Shown here: piece by piece, positions 43,060-52,368 of the stretch | Numbering within the stretch: position 1 is the stretch's first letter | Layout of the letters: the number at the start of each line of letters is the position of its first letter | DNA from: Granulicella arctica | GTDB taxonomy: Bacteria; Acidobacteriota; Terriglobia; Terriglobales; Acidobacteriaceae | DNA length: 64,000 bases | NCBI RefSeq assembly: GCF_013410065.1 | Contig: NZ_JACCCW010000002.1 | Coordinates: forward strand, 1,426,001 to 1,490,000 | Reading direction: 5' to 3' | The notes under the pieces: model-generated | The model's input: only the letters and a program-made list of their open reading frames with translations | The model's database searches: none | What the model was told of the DNA's origin: nothing | Made by a program: the position numbers and the translations under genes

Positions 43060-43985
43060 GTGCGATTGAGCCAGAGAATAGCAATAACAGACCTCATCAG
43101 GTTGATGTATCTGTTATCTACGTGAACTGGAACTGCGCAGAGCAGATTGAAGGATCCATCGAATCGCTGCGAGAGAAGACGGCGAGTTGTAGCTATGAGA
43201 TCATCGTCGTCGACAACGATTCACCGCAAGGTTTAGGGGCACTTGCGAACGATCCAGACCTTCGCCTAATTGTGAGCAGTAAAAATGACGGCTTTGGTGC
43301 AGGATGCAACATTGGCGTGGCTGCCGCCAATGGTAGGTTTCTGCTTTTTTTAAACCCCGACACGCAACTGCTGAATGATGTGCTGGGAGAGCTGACATGC
43401 TTTCTGGAAGGCCATCCTCGAGCAGGTATTGCTGGATCGTTGGTGGAAGACAGCAAAGGCACGGTTCTCTTCGATGGCGGACGCTCTTTACCCTCATTGC
43501 TGAACGAGTTCTTGCAACACAGCACACTCTGCTTTCGTTTTCCCAGAGGACGATGGACGTCTAGACCATATATCTCGGACTGGGATCATCTATCCACGCG
43601 CGAGGTTGGGTCCGTTATCGGAGCTTGCATGATGATAAAGTCTGAATATTTCCGCGCAGTGGGCGGCTTTGATGAAACGTTCTTCCTCTACTGCGAGGAG
43701 GTTGATCTTTGTTATCGAGTGCACAAGGCTGGACTAGGCATCTGGTACGTCCATACGGCTAGGATTCTGCATAAAGAAAGGCAGAGCACGTTGCAGCTTT
43801 ATGGCTCTGTCAGTCGTGTGGTACTTCAAAATATGAAGAGCCAGAACTACTATTTTAAAAAACATAATGGGCCCGTGATCGCCTTCCTATGGCGATGGAT
43901 GCTCATTAGCCTCTACATGCTGCGATATCTGCTCCGACGCGATCCGTCCTATCTCGAATATGCGAAGTGGGGTATCACAGCATGA
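43056..43985 (+). CDS. Family 2 glycosyltransferase (rhamnosyltransferase-like)
   Basis: 309 residues. GT-A fold: VSVIYVNWNCAEQIEGSIESL, IIVVDNDSPQG, GFGAGCNIGVAAANGRFLLFLNPDTQL, then GGFDETFFLYCEEVDLCYRVHKAGLGIWYV, the arrangement seen in WcaA/WbbL-type GT2 enzymes. The NPDT motif binds the metal/nucleotide sugar. The C-terminus has a basic hydrophobic stretch (AFLWRWMLISLYMLRYLLRR) for membrane contact. The sugar donor is unknown. Overlaps neighbours by 4 bases on each side. Confidence 0.88.
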   Translation: MSAIEPENSNNRPHQVDVSVIYVNWNCAEQIEGSIESLREKTASCSYEIIVVDNDSPQGLGALANDPDLRLIVSSKNDGFGAGCNIGVAAANGRFLLFLNPDTQLLNDVLGELTCFLEGHPRAGIAGSLVEDSKGTVLFDGGRSLPSLLNEFLQHSTLCFRFPRGRWTSRPYISDWDHLSTREVGSVIGACMMIKSEYFRAVGGFDETFFLYCEEVDLCYRVHKAGLGIWYVHTARILHKERQSTLQLYGSVSRVVLQNMKSQNYYFKKHNGPVIAFLWRWMLISLYMLRYLLRRDPSYLEYAKWGITA

Positions 43986-44926
43986 GCACAATCCGGTTCA
44001 GCCTGGTTACTCCGACCTTCAATCGAGCGTCGACACTAAAGCGAATGTTGCAGCATCTGCACACTGTTGATGGCATCAATGGATGCGAGGTAATCATTAT
44101 TAATGATGGATCTACAGATGGTACGGATGAAGTGCTTGCTGATTATCTTCAAGCGATGCCGAAGCTATTACGCGTGATCACACTAAGCAATGGTGGACCA
44201 GCACGTGCTCGTAACACAGGTGTGGAAGCCGCAAAGAACGAGCGCATTCTTTTTATTGACGACGACGTGTTCCCGCATCCGGATATGCTTTACCAGCACT
44301 GGAACATGCTGGATAACGGTTATGATGGATCGCAGGGTATTTTGCTTTGGCACCAAGAGATTGCAGTGACACCCTTGATCCGCTACATTGATTCGCGAGG
44401 GTCGCAATTTGCTTTCGAGCAGATCGAGCATCCGGAAGACCTCGGTAGCGAACATATCTATACCGGCAACTTTGCTGTGCGCCGGGATGCGGTACTACAG
44501 GCGGGAGGGTTTTGTGAAAGGCTCTTTGATCACGAGCTAGCTTTCAGTGCTTTCGAAGATACGATGCTCGGTTGCTCGATGAAGAAGAAGGGGGCAAGGC
44601 TAGGTCTTAATCGTAAGGCAGTCGCCGACCATCTGCATCATATGAGCGAAACAGGGTACCTCCGACGAGAGTACAACGTTGGCAGTGGAGTCGCGCAACT
44701 GGAAAAACTCTTTCCGGAGATTACTCAGCATCTTGGTCTCAAACCGAGGGGAAGTTTCATTAGTCTGCAAGTGGGGCTGCTCAGGATAGTGAACGCGTTG
44801 CCTGGACTTAGGCACGTGATTGGTTATCAGGCAAGCATGCGTATGCGTCACCGCGCGTCCTTTTTACGGGGATACCGGCGTTACGAAAAGGAATACTCTA
44901 TGGGGAAGGAGCGCCCCACCGCATGA
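43982..44926 (+). CDS. Family 2 glycosyltransferase
   Basis: 314 residues from the ATG at 43982, which overlaps the previous stop (ATGA); the frame is open to 43967. GT-A motifs: FSLVTPTFNRASTLKRMLQHL, VIIINDGSTDGTDEVLADYL, GGPARARNTGVEAAKNERILFIDDDVFPHPDML (DDD metal site) and IYTGNFAVRRDAVLQAGGFCERLFDHELAFSAFEDTMLG. It transfers an unknown sugar onto the growing lipid-linked unit in the cytoplasm. Confidence 0.88.
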   Translation: MSTIRFSLVTPTFNRASTLKRMLQHLHTVDGINGCEVIIINDGSTDGTDEVLADYLQAMPKLLRVITLSNGGPARARNTGVEAAKNERILFIDDDVFPHPDMLYQHWNMLDNGYDGSQGILLWHQEIAVTPLIRYIDSRGSQFAFEQIEHPEDLGSEHIYTGNFAVRRDAVLQAGGFCERLFDHELAFSAFEDTMLGCSMKKKGARLGLNRKAVADHLHHMSETGYLRREYNVGSGVAQLEKLFPEITQHLGLKPRGSFISLQVGLLRIVNALPGLRHVIGYQASMRMRHRASFLRGYRRYEKEYSMGKERPTA

Positions 44927-45855
44927 GTCGGCCACTCATCTCTTTCGTCATCGTGACGTATAACAGCGCCGACACTATTGTGGCATGCCTCGCCTCAATT
45001 GAGCGATATACGGCAGGCTCATTCGAGGCTGTGGTCGTAGACAACTCGCCAGATGAGGAGACTGCCGTCACGGTGAAGCGCTTTCTAGAGTCTCGAGACG
45101 GTGTTACGTTTCGCTTGGATAAGACAAATGATAACCTCGGCTTTGCGAAGGGATGCAATCGCGGGGCAAAGGCGACTACAGGCGACTATCTTTTCTTCTT
45201 AAACCCGGATACCGAGCTATTGAACGATGCGGGCGCGGAGATGTTGGCGTGTATAAAGGAGCATCCAGCCGCTGTCGCAGTAGGGCCTGCGATTTTCGGT
45301 AGTGAAGGCATTGTTACAGCCACTTGCCGTAATCTGCCGACGGCAAGCCGTATCATGCTGGACGCCGCGGGGATCGATCGCTGGGCAGGCGCGTATCGCA
45401 TGATTCATTTCAGCCACCGAGAACCGCGCCAAGTCGAGCAGATCATGGGGGCCGCCTTGCTTATTCCACGCGATGCATACTGGCAGGTCGATGGCATGGA
45501 CGAGCGCTTTTTCATTTATTACGAAGAAGTAGATCTGTGTAAGCGTTTGATGGAAGAAGGTGGGGAAATTTGGTTTTGGCCTGCGGCAGAGGTACGTCAC
45601 TTAGCCGGGACATCGACCGATGCGACATCTGTTCGCGCTCGCATGATTTACGTTCTTCGTGAGAGCCGAAAAAAATACTTTCGCAAGCATTTCGGCGCTC
45701 CGGGAGCACTGATGATCGACATAATCAACCGGATGGAAGGCGTCGCGAAGTGGATTGTGTTGAGCATGATGGGAATGCTTCGTGGTAGTGCAAGCGACCG
45801 CGAAAAAGCTCGTGGATTTCTTTCGGTGGCGCTCGGTAGCGCACCGCGAAATTGA
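44923..45855 (+). CDS. Family 2 glycosyltransferase (rhamnosyltransferase-like)
   Basis: 310 residues. Very similar in plan to the GT2 at 43056: SFVIVTYNSADTIVACLASIERY, VVVDNSPDEETA, NLGFAKGCNRGAKATTGDYLFFLNPDTELLNDAG, MGAALLIPRDAYWQVDGMDERFFIYYEEVDLCKRLMEEGGEIWF. The two probably arose by duplication. Start overlaps the preceding stop by 4 bases (ATGA). Confidence 0.88.
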   Translation: MSRPLISFVIVTYNSADTIVACLASIERYTAGSFEAVVVDNSPDEETAVTVKRFLESRDGVTFRLDKTNDNLGFAKGCNRGAKATTGDYLFFLNPDTELLNDAGAEMLACIKEHPAAVAVGPAIFGSEGIVTATCRNLPTASRIMLDAAGIDRWAGAYRMIHFSHREPRQVEQIMGAALLIPRDAYWQVDGMDERFFIYYEEVDLCKRLMEEGGEIWFWPAAEVRHLAGTSTDATSVRARMIYVLRESRKKYFRKHFGAPGALMIDIINRMEGVAKWIVLSMMGMLRGSASDREKARGFLSVALGSAPRN

Positions 45856-46949
45856 GAACGACCATGTATCGCGTTCTCGCTTTTACCGTTAAGCCACGCG
45901 CTTCGGCTGATACCCGTTACCGTATTTTGCAGTACATCCCGTTTGCTGAACGTGATGGAGTTCATGTCAACCATCACAGCCTGATGAGCAATAGCTTCTT
46001 CCGATGGCAGATGGAAAACAGTCACTTACTCGCACGTCTACTACTTTTACCGTGGCTATTGATTCTTCGATTTTGGCAGGTGCTGATGGAAGCACCTCGG
46101 TATGACGCTGTCTGGATTTCGCGTGAGATGGCTCCGCTAGGGCCGCCGTTTTTTGAGTGGTTGCTTGTGTGGCGTTGCCGCCGCGTGGTGATGGATGTAG
46201 ACGACGCTCTGCACATTGTGGATAAAGAAGGTTCACGGTGGCTACCGAGACTCTTACGCGATCATGGTAAGTTTGGCCGGATGGCGGCCAGTTATACGGT
46301 CGTAGTCTGTGGGAACGACTTCCTGGCAGATTTCTACCACTCTCATGGAGGAACTGTCCGGATAGTTCCAACCGTGGTCAACGCTGATGACTATGCATCC
46401 GTCGAGCCGTCTCCATCGGCGCTTATACGCATTGGATGGATCGGCACCCCACTCAATTGGCATCACGTGAATATTGTTGGGCCCGCGCTTGCTTCTTTGG
46501 CGCTCGAAAGACAGTTCGAAGTAGTGCTCGTTGGCATTGATGAACCGCTCAACTGGCAACTCCCTCATCTAAGATATCTGCGCTGGACCTTGGCCAATGA
46601 AATCAGCTTTTTCAACGAATTCGATATCGGCATCATGCCACTCAAGGATTCTCTCTTCGCCCGCGGTAAATGCGCCTTTAAGCTCATTCAGTACATGGCC
46701 GCCGGCTTGCCAGTAGTGGCTTCGCCAGTGGGAGCGAACATCGATGTTGTTCATGACGGTGTGGATGGCTTCCTCGCTGGTACTGACGAAAGATGGGTGA
46801 CTTCCCTACGACAGTTGATTGATACTGCGGAATTGAGACAAAGCATGGGGAATAAGGGCCGTGAACTGGTACGAGAGCGTTACTCAGTGCAGAGTGTGTG
46901 GCCAATGTATCGCGCGATCCTTTCCGGCAGCTCCGCAGAGGAGGGATAA
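45852..46949 (+). CDS. GT4-like glycosyltransferase
   Basis: 365 residues if started at the TTG at 45852, whose last two bases are shared with the preceding TGA stop, in line with the 4-base overlaps elsewhere in the operon. An ATG four codons later is an alternative. A variable N-terminal domain (VLAFTVKPRASADTRYRILQYIPFAERDG) is followed by a GT-B C-terminal domain with IRIGWIGTPLNWHHVNIV, YLRWTLANEISFFNEFDIGIMPL, and GKCAFKLIQYMAAGLPVVASPVGANIDVVHDGVDGFL (donor-binding region with KLIQYMA...GLPVVAS). The usual EX7E is degenerate. Confidence 0.82.
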   Translation: MRTTMYRVLAFTVKPRASADTRYRILQYIPFAERDGVHVNHHSLMSNSFFRWQMENSHLLARLLLLPWLLILRFWQVLMEAPRYDAVWISREMAPLGPPFFEWLLVWRCRRVVMDVDDALHIVDKEGSRWLPRLLRDHGKFGRMAASYTVVVCGNDFLADFYHSHGGTVRIVPTVVNADDYASVEPSPSALIRIGWIGTPLNWHHVNIVGPALASLALERQFEVVLVGIDEPLNWQLPHLRYLRWTLANEISFFNEFDIGIMPLKDSLFARGKCAFKLIQYMAAGLPVVASPVGANIDVVHDGVDGFLAGTDERWVTSLRQLIDTAELRQSMGNKGRELVRERYSVQSVWPMYRAILSGSSAEEG

Positions 46950-46951
46950 CA

Positions 46952-48424
46952 ATGAGGCGACTGTCACTCTTCCTGACGCGAGATAGAGAGACGCCGAACG
47001 GAGCTCACAAGACATTGAAAGAATGGTGGTGGCTTCCGACTGTCTGCCTGGTTGTGCTGCTACCACTGCTGTATGCCCTCAGAATTTCATATCCAGTCAA
47101 TGAACAAGAGGCTTCTGGCAAGTTCATTGAACAGTCGCGCCTCTTGCCCCTCAGTGCCTACGTGGCACCGAGGGCCCCTGGAGCTTCTCCTCCGCGTGCC
47201 ATGAGGATCGGTGTGGATGCAGACAACTGGAGTGGGCAGACGAAAAATCTAGAGTTTGAGTCGAGTCTTGTTGCAATGAAGATTGATTTCATCTCTTGGC
47301 ATGTTCAACCAGGCGAAGAGACACGGGAACACCTTCGGGACATAGTGGTCTTCTGTAGAAGGCACGGCTGGTCCTATCTATTCAATACCGAGTGGGGGAA
47401 CTACAACCGAAACGATTCGCGTCTGAAGCACAGTGACGGGACATATCGCTACGATCTTGCTGAATCTACACTGGAAATGCTCAAAGATGACCCACTCTTC
47501 CTTGGTGTGGTTTACGACGAGACGGACTTGATGCAGGCCATGAATGGCGCACCAGATGAGTCCGGAAAGATCATCCCACCTTACCTCGTCGACACGCGCT
47601 CTATGACCGCTTCCACGGCTTACGAAGCCGTCAGCAGCAAAGTTAAGGAGTTACAGCAGCGCTACCAGAGTTACGGGAAAAGGCTCATCTTCGAGATGAC
47701 CTTTCCGGATTATCCCTTCGCTTACGCGCGCGCTGGAGCACTGTTGGCCCCCAAGCTGCTAAAAGAGACCTATGACGACTTGATGTATGCTGTCTACCGC
47801 GGCGCAGCGCTCGAATATCATTCAACCGAGCTTTGGGCATGTGCCGACCTTTGGTATTTGAATCGGTTCCCCACGGCGGGCAAGGCAGGATCGGACTATC
47901 ACACCCCCGATCAGCTTCTCGACGCCCTGCGTTTTGCCAATGCCGCAGGCTTTGATTATGTCTATATCGAGCAAGCCAAAGGCCTCATGGACGCCGACTA
48001 TAAGCTCACGGATTATGGACAAGCCCTGATTAAATTTCAGTTGACCAAGGCAAGCATACCGCGCGGCGACTGGAGAGCGACTCCGGTTGAATATTACGTA
48101 AGACGCTTTCCAGACGGCTATTGGGGTCAGAAATATTCTCCTTTTATTCCTGACCATCCTTACGGATCTTCTCTTCCCAATCCATATCAGTCATCCGACA
48201 AAGAATGGTTTGCTTTGCTCCAGAGACTCTCTCATGGAGCATTCCCGGCGGATGCTGACACCTGGAACGCACTCGACAGCCCTTTTTTCAAGAAGCGGCC
48301 ATATACCACAATGGCTGGATTGCCACTCATCGTGGTATACGATCAGTTCGGAATACTGCCGCGCGATGCAGCCGCAAAGTCGGTTGACCTGTGCGGTAAT
48401 CAAACGTGTCAGCCAACGAAATAG
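46952..48424 (+). CDS. Membrane-anchored glycoside hydrolase-like protein of unknown family
   Basis: 490 residues from the ATG at 46952, which has GAGGAGGGATAACA upstream; the frame is open to 46898. One transmembrane helix near residues 26-46 (WWWLPTVCLVVLLPLLYAL) places the rest in the periplasm. The body reads like a TIM-barrel hydrolase: MRIGVDADNWSGQTKNLEFE, IDFISWHVQPGEETREHLRDIVVFCRRHGWSYLFNTEWGNYN, FLGVVYDETDLMQ with acidic residues at strand ends, KRLIFEMTFPDYPFAYAR and FDYVYIEQAKGL. I do not recognise a numbered GH family. Its place between two GT4 genes suggests trimming or release of the polymer. Confidence 0.6.
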   Translation: MRRLSLFLTRDRETPNGAHKTLKEWWWLPTVCLVVLLPLLYALRISYPVNEQEASGKFIEQSRLLPLSAYVAPRAPGASPPRAMRIGVDADNWSGQTKNLEFESSLVAMKIDFISWHVQPGEETREHLRDIVVFCRRHGWSYLFNTEWGNYNRNDSRLKHSDGTYRYDLAESTLEMLKDDPLFLGVVYDETDLMQAMNGAPDESGKIIPPYLVDTRSMTASTAYEAVSSKVKELQQRYQSYGKRLIFEMTFPDYPFAYARAGALLAPKLLKETYDDLMYAVYRGAALEYHSTELWACADLWYLNRFPTAGKAGSDYHTPDQLLDALRFANAAGFDYVYIEQAKGLMDADYKLTDYGQALIKFQLTKASIPRGDWRATPVEYYVRRFPDGYWGQKYSPFIPDHPYGSSLPNPYQSSDKEWFALLQRLSHGAFPADADTWNALDSPFFKKRPYTTMAGLPLIVVYDQFGILPRDAAAKSVDLCGNQTCQPTK

Positions 48425-48681
48425 CTATCTGTCAAGAAATCGAGAATTTCGAATATCCATGATAATAAAACTTGCTTTTTCAGAATTATCGATTAAATTC
48501 GTTGTATTCTCGCAGATTCAAAATCCAAATAGCCTTATATTTCGTCTGTAAAGAATGTCATCTCGAGTGAGGTGGGTGTTGCACCCTACCAGAGAAGACA
48601 GACATGGATCCCTATCTGATCCATTCCATCGCAGCAAAACTTTAGATACTGTTTCTTCGATCACTGATATGACTTCCAAAG

Positions 48682-49998
48682 ATGGAGTCCAGTATGTCTG
48701 AGAACTTTTGTACTGCTGTCTCTTCTTCCCTGCCTGTCAATGTTGCTCAGAGTGTCGATAGTTTCGGATCATCCGAAACGCCGCCCCTTCCTGCTAGCGG
48801 AAGAAACTACCTGGATGTCGAAATAGCCCTCCTCTGCGAAGCGGGTGGAGGCGTGATGCGTCACGTGATTGATCTCCATCGCGGTCTACTCAAACGTGGT
48901 CGGAAAGCGACATTGATCGTTTCCCCGAAGCGGATGGACGACCGCTATCGCGATGAAATCTATGCTCTCGACAAGGGACAGGTTGTATTCGTCGATATGG
49001 AACGGGCACCCCATCCTTCCGATGTAAATGCCTACTTGGTCGTGAGATCTGTGCTTAAGAAAATGCGCGGGCGTCGTATTCTGCATGCGCACTCCACGAA
49101 GGCAGGATTGCTTGGGACTCTCTTGTATCCAGAAGTCGGCGCAATGCTCTATACACCTCATTGCTATCGTGCGACAGATCCTTCTCTCACACCGCTTAAG
49201 CGGCGAGCTCTTAGAAGCGTAGAGATGGCTTATAGCCAATCATATGACCGGATCATTGCCGTGTCCTCCTTTGAGAAGGAGTACGCACTTGATTGCGGTG
49301 TTGAACTAAACCGAGTCACCTGTATTTCTAATGGAATTGAATATAACGGTAAAGCCTGTGGCGCAGATCGTAGCAATCGTATGAGGTCCTCGGGCACTAT
49401 TACGATGGGGTTCGTCGGTCGGCTTACTCATCAGAAAAATCCGCTCCTCTTCATCGACACCCTTGCGCTTCTTGTACGGCGTGGATATGACATGAAGGCC
49501 ATTGTTGTTGGGGATGGAGATCTGAAGCGCGAGATGATGTCGCGGGCTGAACAGCTCAATGTGGCGAGTCGTATCGATTGGAGAGGTGAAATTCCAGCGC
49601 GTGAAGCACTTAGCGATATGGATATCATGGCCCATACGAGCCACTACGAGGCGTTGCCATACACGTTGCTGGAAGCTTGCGCTTCTCTCCTGCCCATCGT
49701 GGCCACGGACAATCACGGTTCACGTTCGGTACTGCAAGGAGAGCTCGCAGAGAATATCGTCGAGGAAGCGACAGCCGAGGCACTCAGCAATCGCTTGCTA
49801 CGTCTCGTACACGACACGTCGCTATGGTCGCATCAGCTTGATTTGCTCGATCAGACCGCTCAAGCATTCTCCTTAGAAACGATGGTGGTCAAGGTCGAGC
49901 AGGTCTATCTCGATCTCCTCTCTGAGCGATCGGAGCCTACCCGGAGCATGGAACGGTACATGGCACCATCTGTTAGCCGAATACAAGCCCTGTTCTAA
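48682..49998 (+). CDS. Family 4 glycosyltransferase
   Basis: 438 residues from the ATG at 48682; a later ATG at codon 5 is possible. GT-B fold: IALLCEAGGGVMRHVIDLHRGLLKRGRKATLIVSPK, ILHAHSTKAGLLGTLLYPEVG, IIAVSSFEKEYALDCGV...VTCISNGIEYNGK, MGFVGRLTHQKNPLLFIDTLALL, AHTSHYEALPYTLLEACASLLPIVATDNHGSRSVL (EALPYTLLE, an EX7E-type site). It is separated from the previous gene by 257 AT-rich bases, so it may have its own promoter. Probably the last gene of the polysaccharide locus. Confidence 0.87.
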   Translation: MESSMSENFCTAVSSSLPVNVAQSVDSFGSSETPPLPASGRNYLDVEIALLCEAGGGVMRHVIDLHRGLLKRGRKATLIVSPKRMDDRYRDEIYALDKGQVVFVDMERAPHPSDVNAYLVVRSVLKKMRGRRILHAHSTKAGLLGTLLYPEVGAMLYTPHCYRATDPSLTPLKRRALRSVEMAYSQSYDRIIAVSSFEKEYALDCGVELNRVTCISNGIEYNGKACGADRSNRMRSSGTITMGFVGRLTHQKNPLLFIDTLALLVRRGYDMKAIVVGDGDLKREMMSRAEQLNVASRIDWRGEIPAREALSDMDIMAHTSHYEALPYTLLEACASLLPIVATDNHGSRSVLQGELAENIVEEATAEALSNRLLRLVHDTSLWSHQLDLLDQTAQAFSLETMVVKVEQVYLDLLSERSEPTRSMERYMAPSVSRIQALF

Positions 49999-50703
49999 CA
50001 GCCGCGTCCAATTATGAAGAAGCCATAAAGTGATAGGCTCCGGTAATTCTGGATCAATTGAAATATTAGTCTTCGATCAAATCTGAGTTGAGAAACGTAG
50101 AAGAGCCTGTGATCCCTATCTTGTAGGGTGGCGACGTCAAATATGTCGGATGCAAACGCAGCGCCTTTTGTTGCTGGTTAAGCTCTCCATTCCTACGGCG
50201 GAGACCTTGCCGCTCAAAAACGCCATTCGTGAAAGGTCTTCTGACAAAGGAATCTGCATGACGGAGAGCTCTATAGGGACAAGGAAGCCGCGCTCATCAA
50301 AACAGCGCAACTCCTCATCCGACCGATGAACGATTAGGCCAAGAGTGGGTCTCTGTGGGGACTGGTGCCGGACTGCGATGTAAGGGCACATGATGGCAGA
50401 TGTGCCGCCTGTAGACCATTGGTGGAAGTGGAGCTGAAGCATGGAGTTCCTACAGCTTCTTACACGGGAGATTTCTATGGCATTGGGCAAGCATACAAGT
50501 TCGTTCGCCCCGGGGTACTCATATTGGCTTAGGGGTGATCGATCTAGCCGCTGCGCCGTCCATGGCTTTTCAAAACACTGACGACAGCATAGCGCTGCGG
50601 GTTCTGAACAGCAGTGCTGAAGCGTGTGAGTTCAACCGGAGAGATAAATCCTAATCTGCCGATCGCTGCAACATCAGACTTGATCCATACGTCTGGTGGA
50701 ATT
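49999..50703. other. Gene-poor 700-base stretch
   Basis: No gene I can support. A minus-strand frame from 50490 to 50137 (117 codons, TTG start, no ribosome binding site) has somewhat protein-like composition (RSDEELRCFDERGFLVPIELSV) but no recognised family; it could be a decayed gene. The stretch borders the truncated regulator at 50704, so it may be part of the same degraded region. Confidence 0.3.
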
Positions 50704-51386
50704 TCATTTCCAGAAATACGTCTCGATGATCTTTGGTAAACTGTGAGTGGTCCCCACGATATTGGTTTCGAGCACAATCTGTATGTTCATCTTCTCCCAG
50801 CCGACTGGGGCGCGGCGAGCCAACTCATTCCACGAAGAATCTTGCGAGACGAACCCGGCCGCAATCTGGTTACCGAAGCTGTGCAGGCCAGCCAGAGACA
50901 CGAATGGCTCTCGGGTCGCCGGGTCCAAGGTTCGGGTGACAATGGCATAATCTTTGGTCTGCGGCTCTGGATAGATGTGGGATAACGACCATGAACGTTG
51001 TGGATTGAGTGAGTCTCTGATGCGTGGCCGCTCTTTGTCAGAGACGCCCCGGTCAAAAGTGAAGCGCAGACCGGCTACATTCTGTTCCGTCCAGGGATTG
51101 GAGAACGAGCCTATGGCGACCACAGGGTGTCCGCGCAGTTCGTCCCTTCTCAGATCGGTGCCCATACGGACGAGAGGCATTTTACCTTTCCTTTCTAGCG
51201 CGAGCGCGAGCGAGAGTGTAGCCTGAAGAACCGGAACTGAAACATGCCAGTTATGAAAGCTTTGCACATCACTAAGTCCAAGCTTCATTGAGTTGCCTGC
51301 CTTCAGCTGGGCAAACTCATGGGTGGCTTCCGGTTGGAACTGAAACGTATCCGTGGTTGGCAGACTCAGGACCGGGGAGGCGTTTC
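50704..51386 (-). pseudogene. Truncated paralogue of the membrane-anchored regulator
   Basis: The minus-strand frame from about 51386 to 50704 (first ATG 51288) matches the C-terminal extracytoplasmic part of the regulator at 9696-10991. Corresponding pieces: SDVQSFHNW vs SDVQVLSRF; GHPVVAIGSFSNPWTEQNVAGLRFTFD vs GPVVLIGALNNDWTLNRTSSLRFHLE; KDYAIVTRTLDPATREPFVSLAGL vs KDYAIVARFTDESTGQVVLVAAGI; the end IIETYFWK vs VEAKIFW. The N-terminal regulatory domain and transmembrane helix are missing; a TGA ends the frame upstream. It is divergent from a receptor remnant that starts within 20 bases. Confidence 0.75.
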
Positions 51387-51399
51387 AGAAACACAGCGT

Positions 51400-52272
51400 T
51401 GATCGTTGATACTGGACAGCGGATACCTATCCGGAGATAACGTGGTCCAGCCCGCGCAGGCATTTGAAACCTATCACTACTGGGGAGTGTTCTTCGAGGA
51501 TAACTGCAAGGTCATTCCGAAGCTGGTACTTAGTCTGGGATTGCGTTATGACTTTCCACGCCAGGCAGTCGACCGATACACCGCTATACCAACGGCTTCA
51601 ATATGACTGCTGTCAATCCAGTAAGTGCAGGAGCGGTAGCTAACGGATATTCGAAGGCGCTATCAATGGCGGGCTTACATTTTCTGGAGTCAACGGCACG
51701 CCCAGAACCCAGGTACCGAGGGCATGGTACCTGTTTGAACCTCGGTTTGGATTCTCCTATGCACTGGACTCTAAGACCGTAATAGGGGGTGGAATTGCAG
51801 GCATATACAATTGGGCGGCATATACAGGCTCGCAGGCAGGTTTCAGCGCGACGACGTCAGTAACTGCCTCGCCGACAACTCTCTATATAACCCCACGTCG
51901 ACTCTTTCCAACCTGTTTCCGGCTGGCTATGTTTCAGCCCCCGGAGCGTCACTTCGGTATCTCGCGGGTGTCGGTGGGGGGATCAGTTTTTACAATCCTG
52001 CGCCGCGGTTTGGCGAAACCTGGGGCTACTCCCTGGGTGTGCAACGTCAATTGACCAGGGACGATGTTCTTGACCTGAGCTACGTCGGTAAAAACTTTAC
52101 GAAGGGACCAACAGCCGATGCGATCAACCGTCCAAGTGCTGGATGGCACTCCCAGTGCAACGCCGAGACAGGCGTCCTCACGCATCTCTCGGTGACAGGA
52201 CACCAAGCGAGTTCGCCAGCCAGTACGCGGCTAGCCGCGTACTGGCTGCAACCTAAACCGGCCGAAGACTAA
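51400..52272 (+). pseudogene. Oar-type TonB-dependent receptor remnant
   Basis: Pieces of an Oar-like beta-barrel in different frames: YHYWGVFFEDNCKVIPKLVLSLGLRYDFPRQAVDRY (51470-51580); then, after frame changes, GLTFSGVNGTPRTQVPRAWYLFEPRFGFSYALDSKTVIGGGIAGIYNW (to about 51815); then LSNLFPAGYVSAPG...SFYNPAPRFGETWGYSLGVQRQLTRDDVLDLSYVGKNFTKGP (51900-52110). The signal peptide, N-terminal Ig domain, plug, and the barrel end are absent. Compare the intact receptor at 5874-9419 (LNAGLRYDFN, FAPRFGFAYRPTGNTVIRGGYGVFFD, EWDLSIERQFGTAAQAEVSYVGNKGTHL). A clear pseudogene. Confidence 0.8.
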
Positions 52273-52368
52273 CTCTGACCTTGGTATAGAAATACTAGGC
52301 TCTTCAACTCATGAATCTCACTGACACAAAAGGTCGGACAGACCACTCCCATCAAACCCGTGAGTTGA

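Noticed and set aside
50137..50490. Possible 117-residue gene on the minus strand
   Set aside because: TTG start without ribosome binding site, no recognisable family, in a degraded region; kept only as a note in the gap entry.
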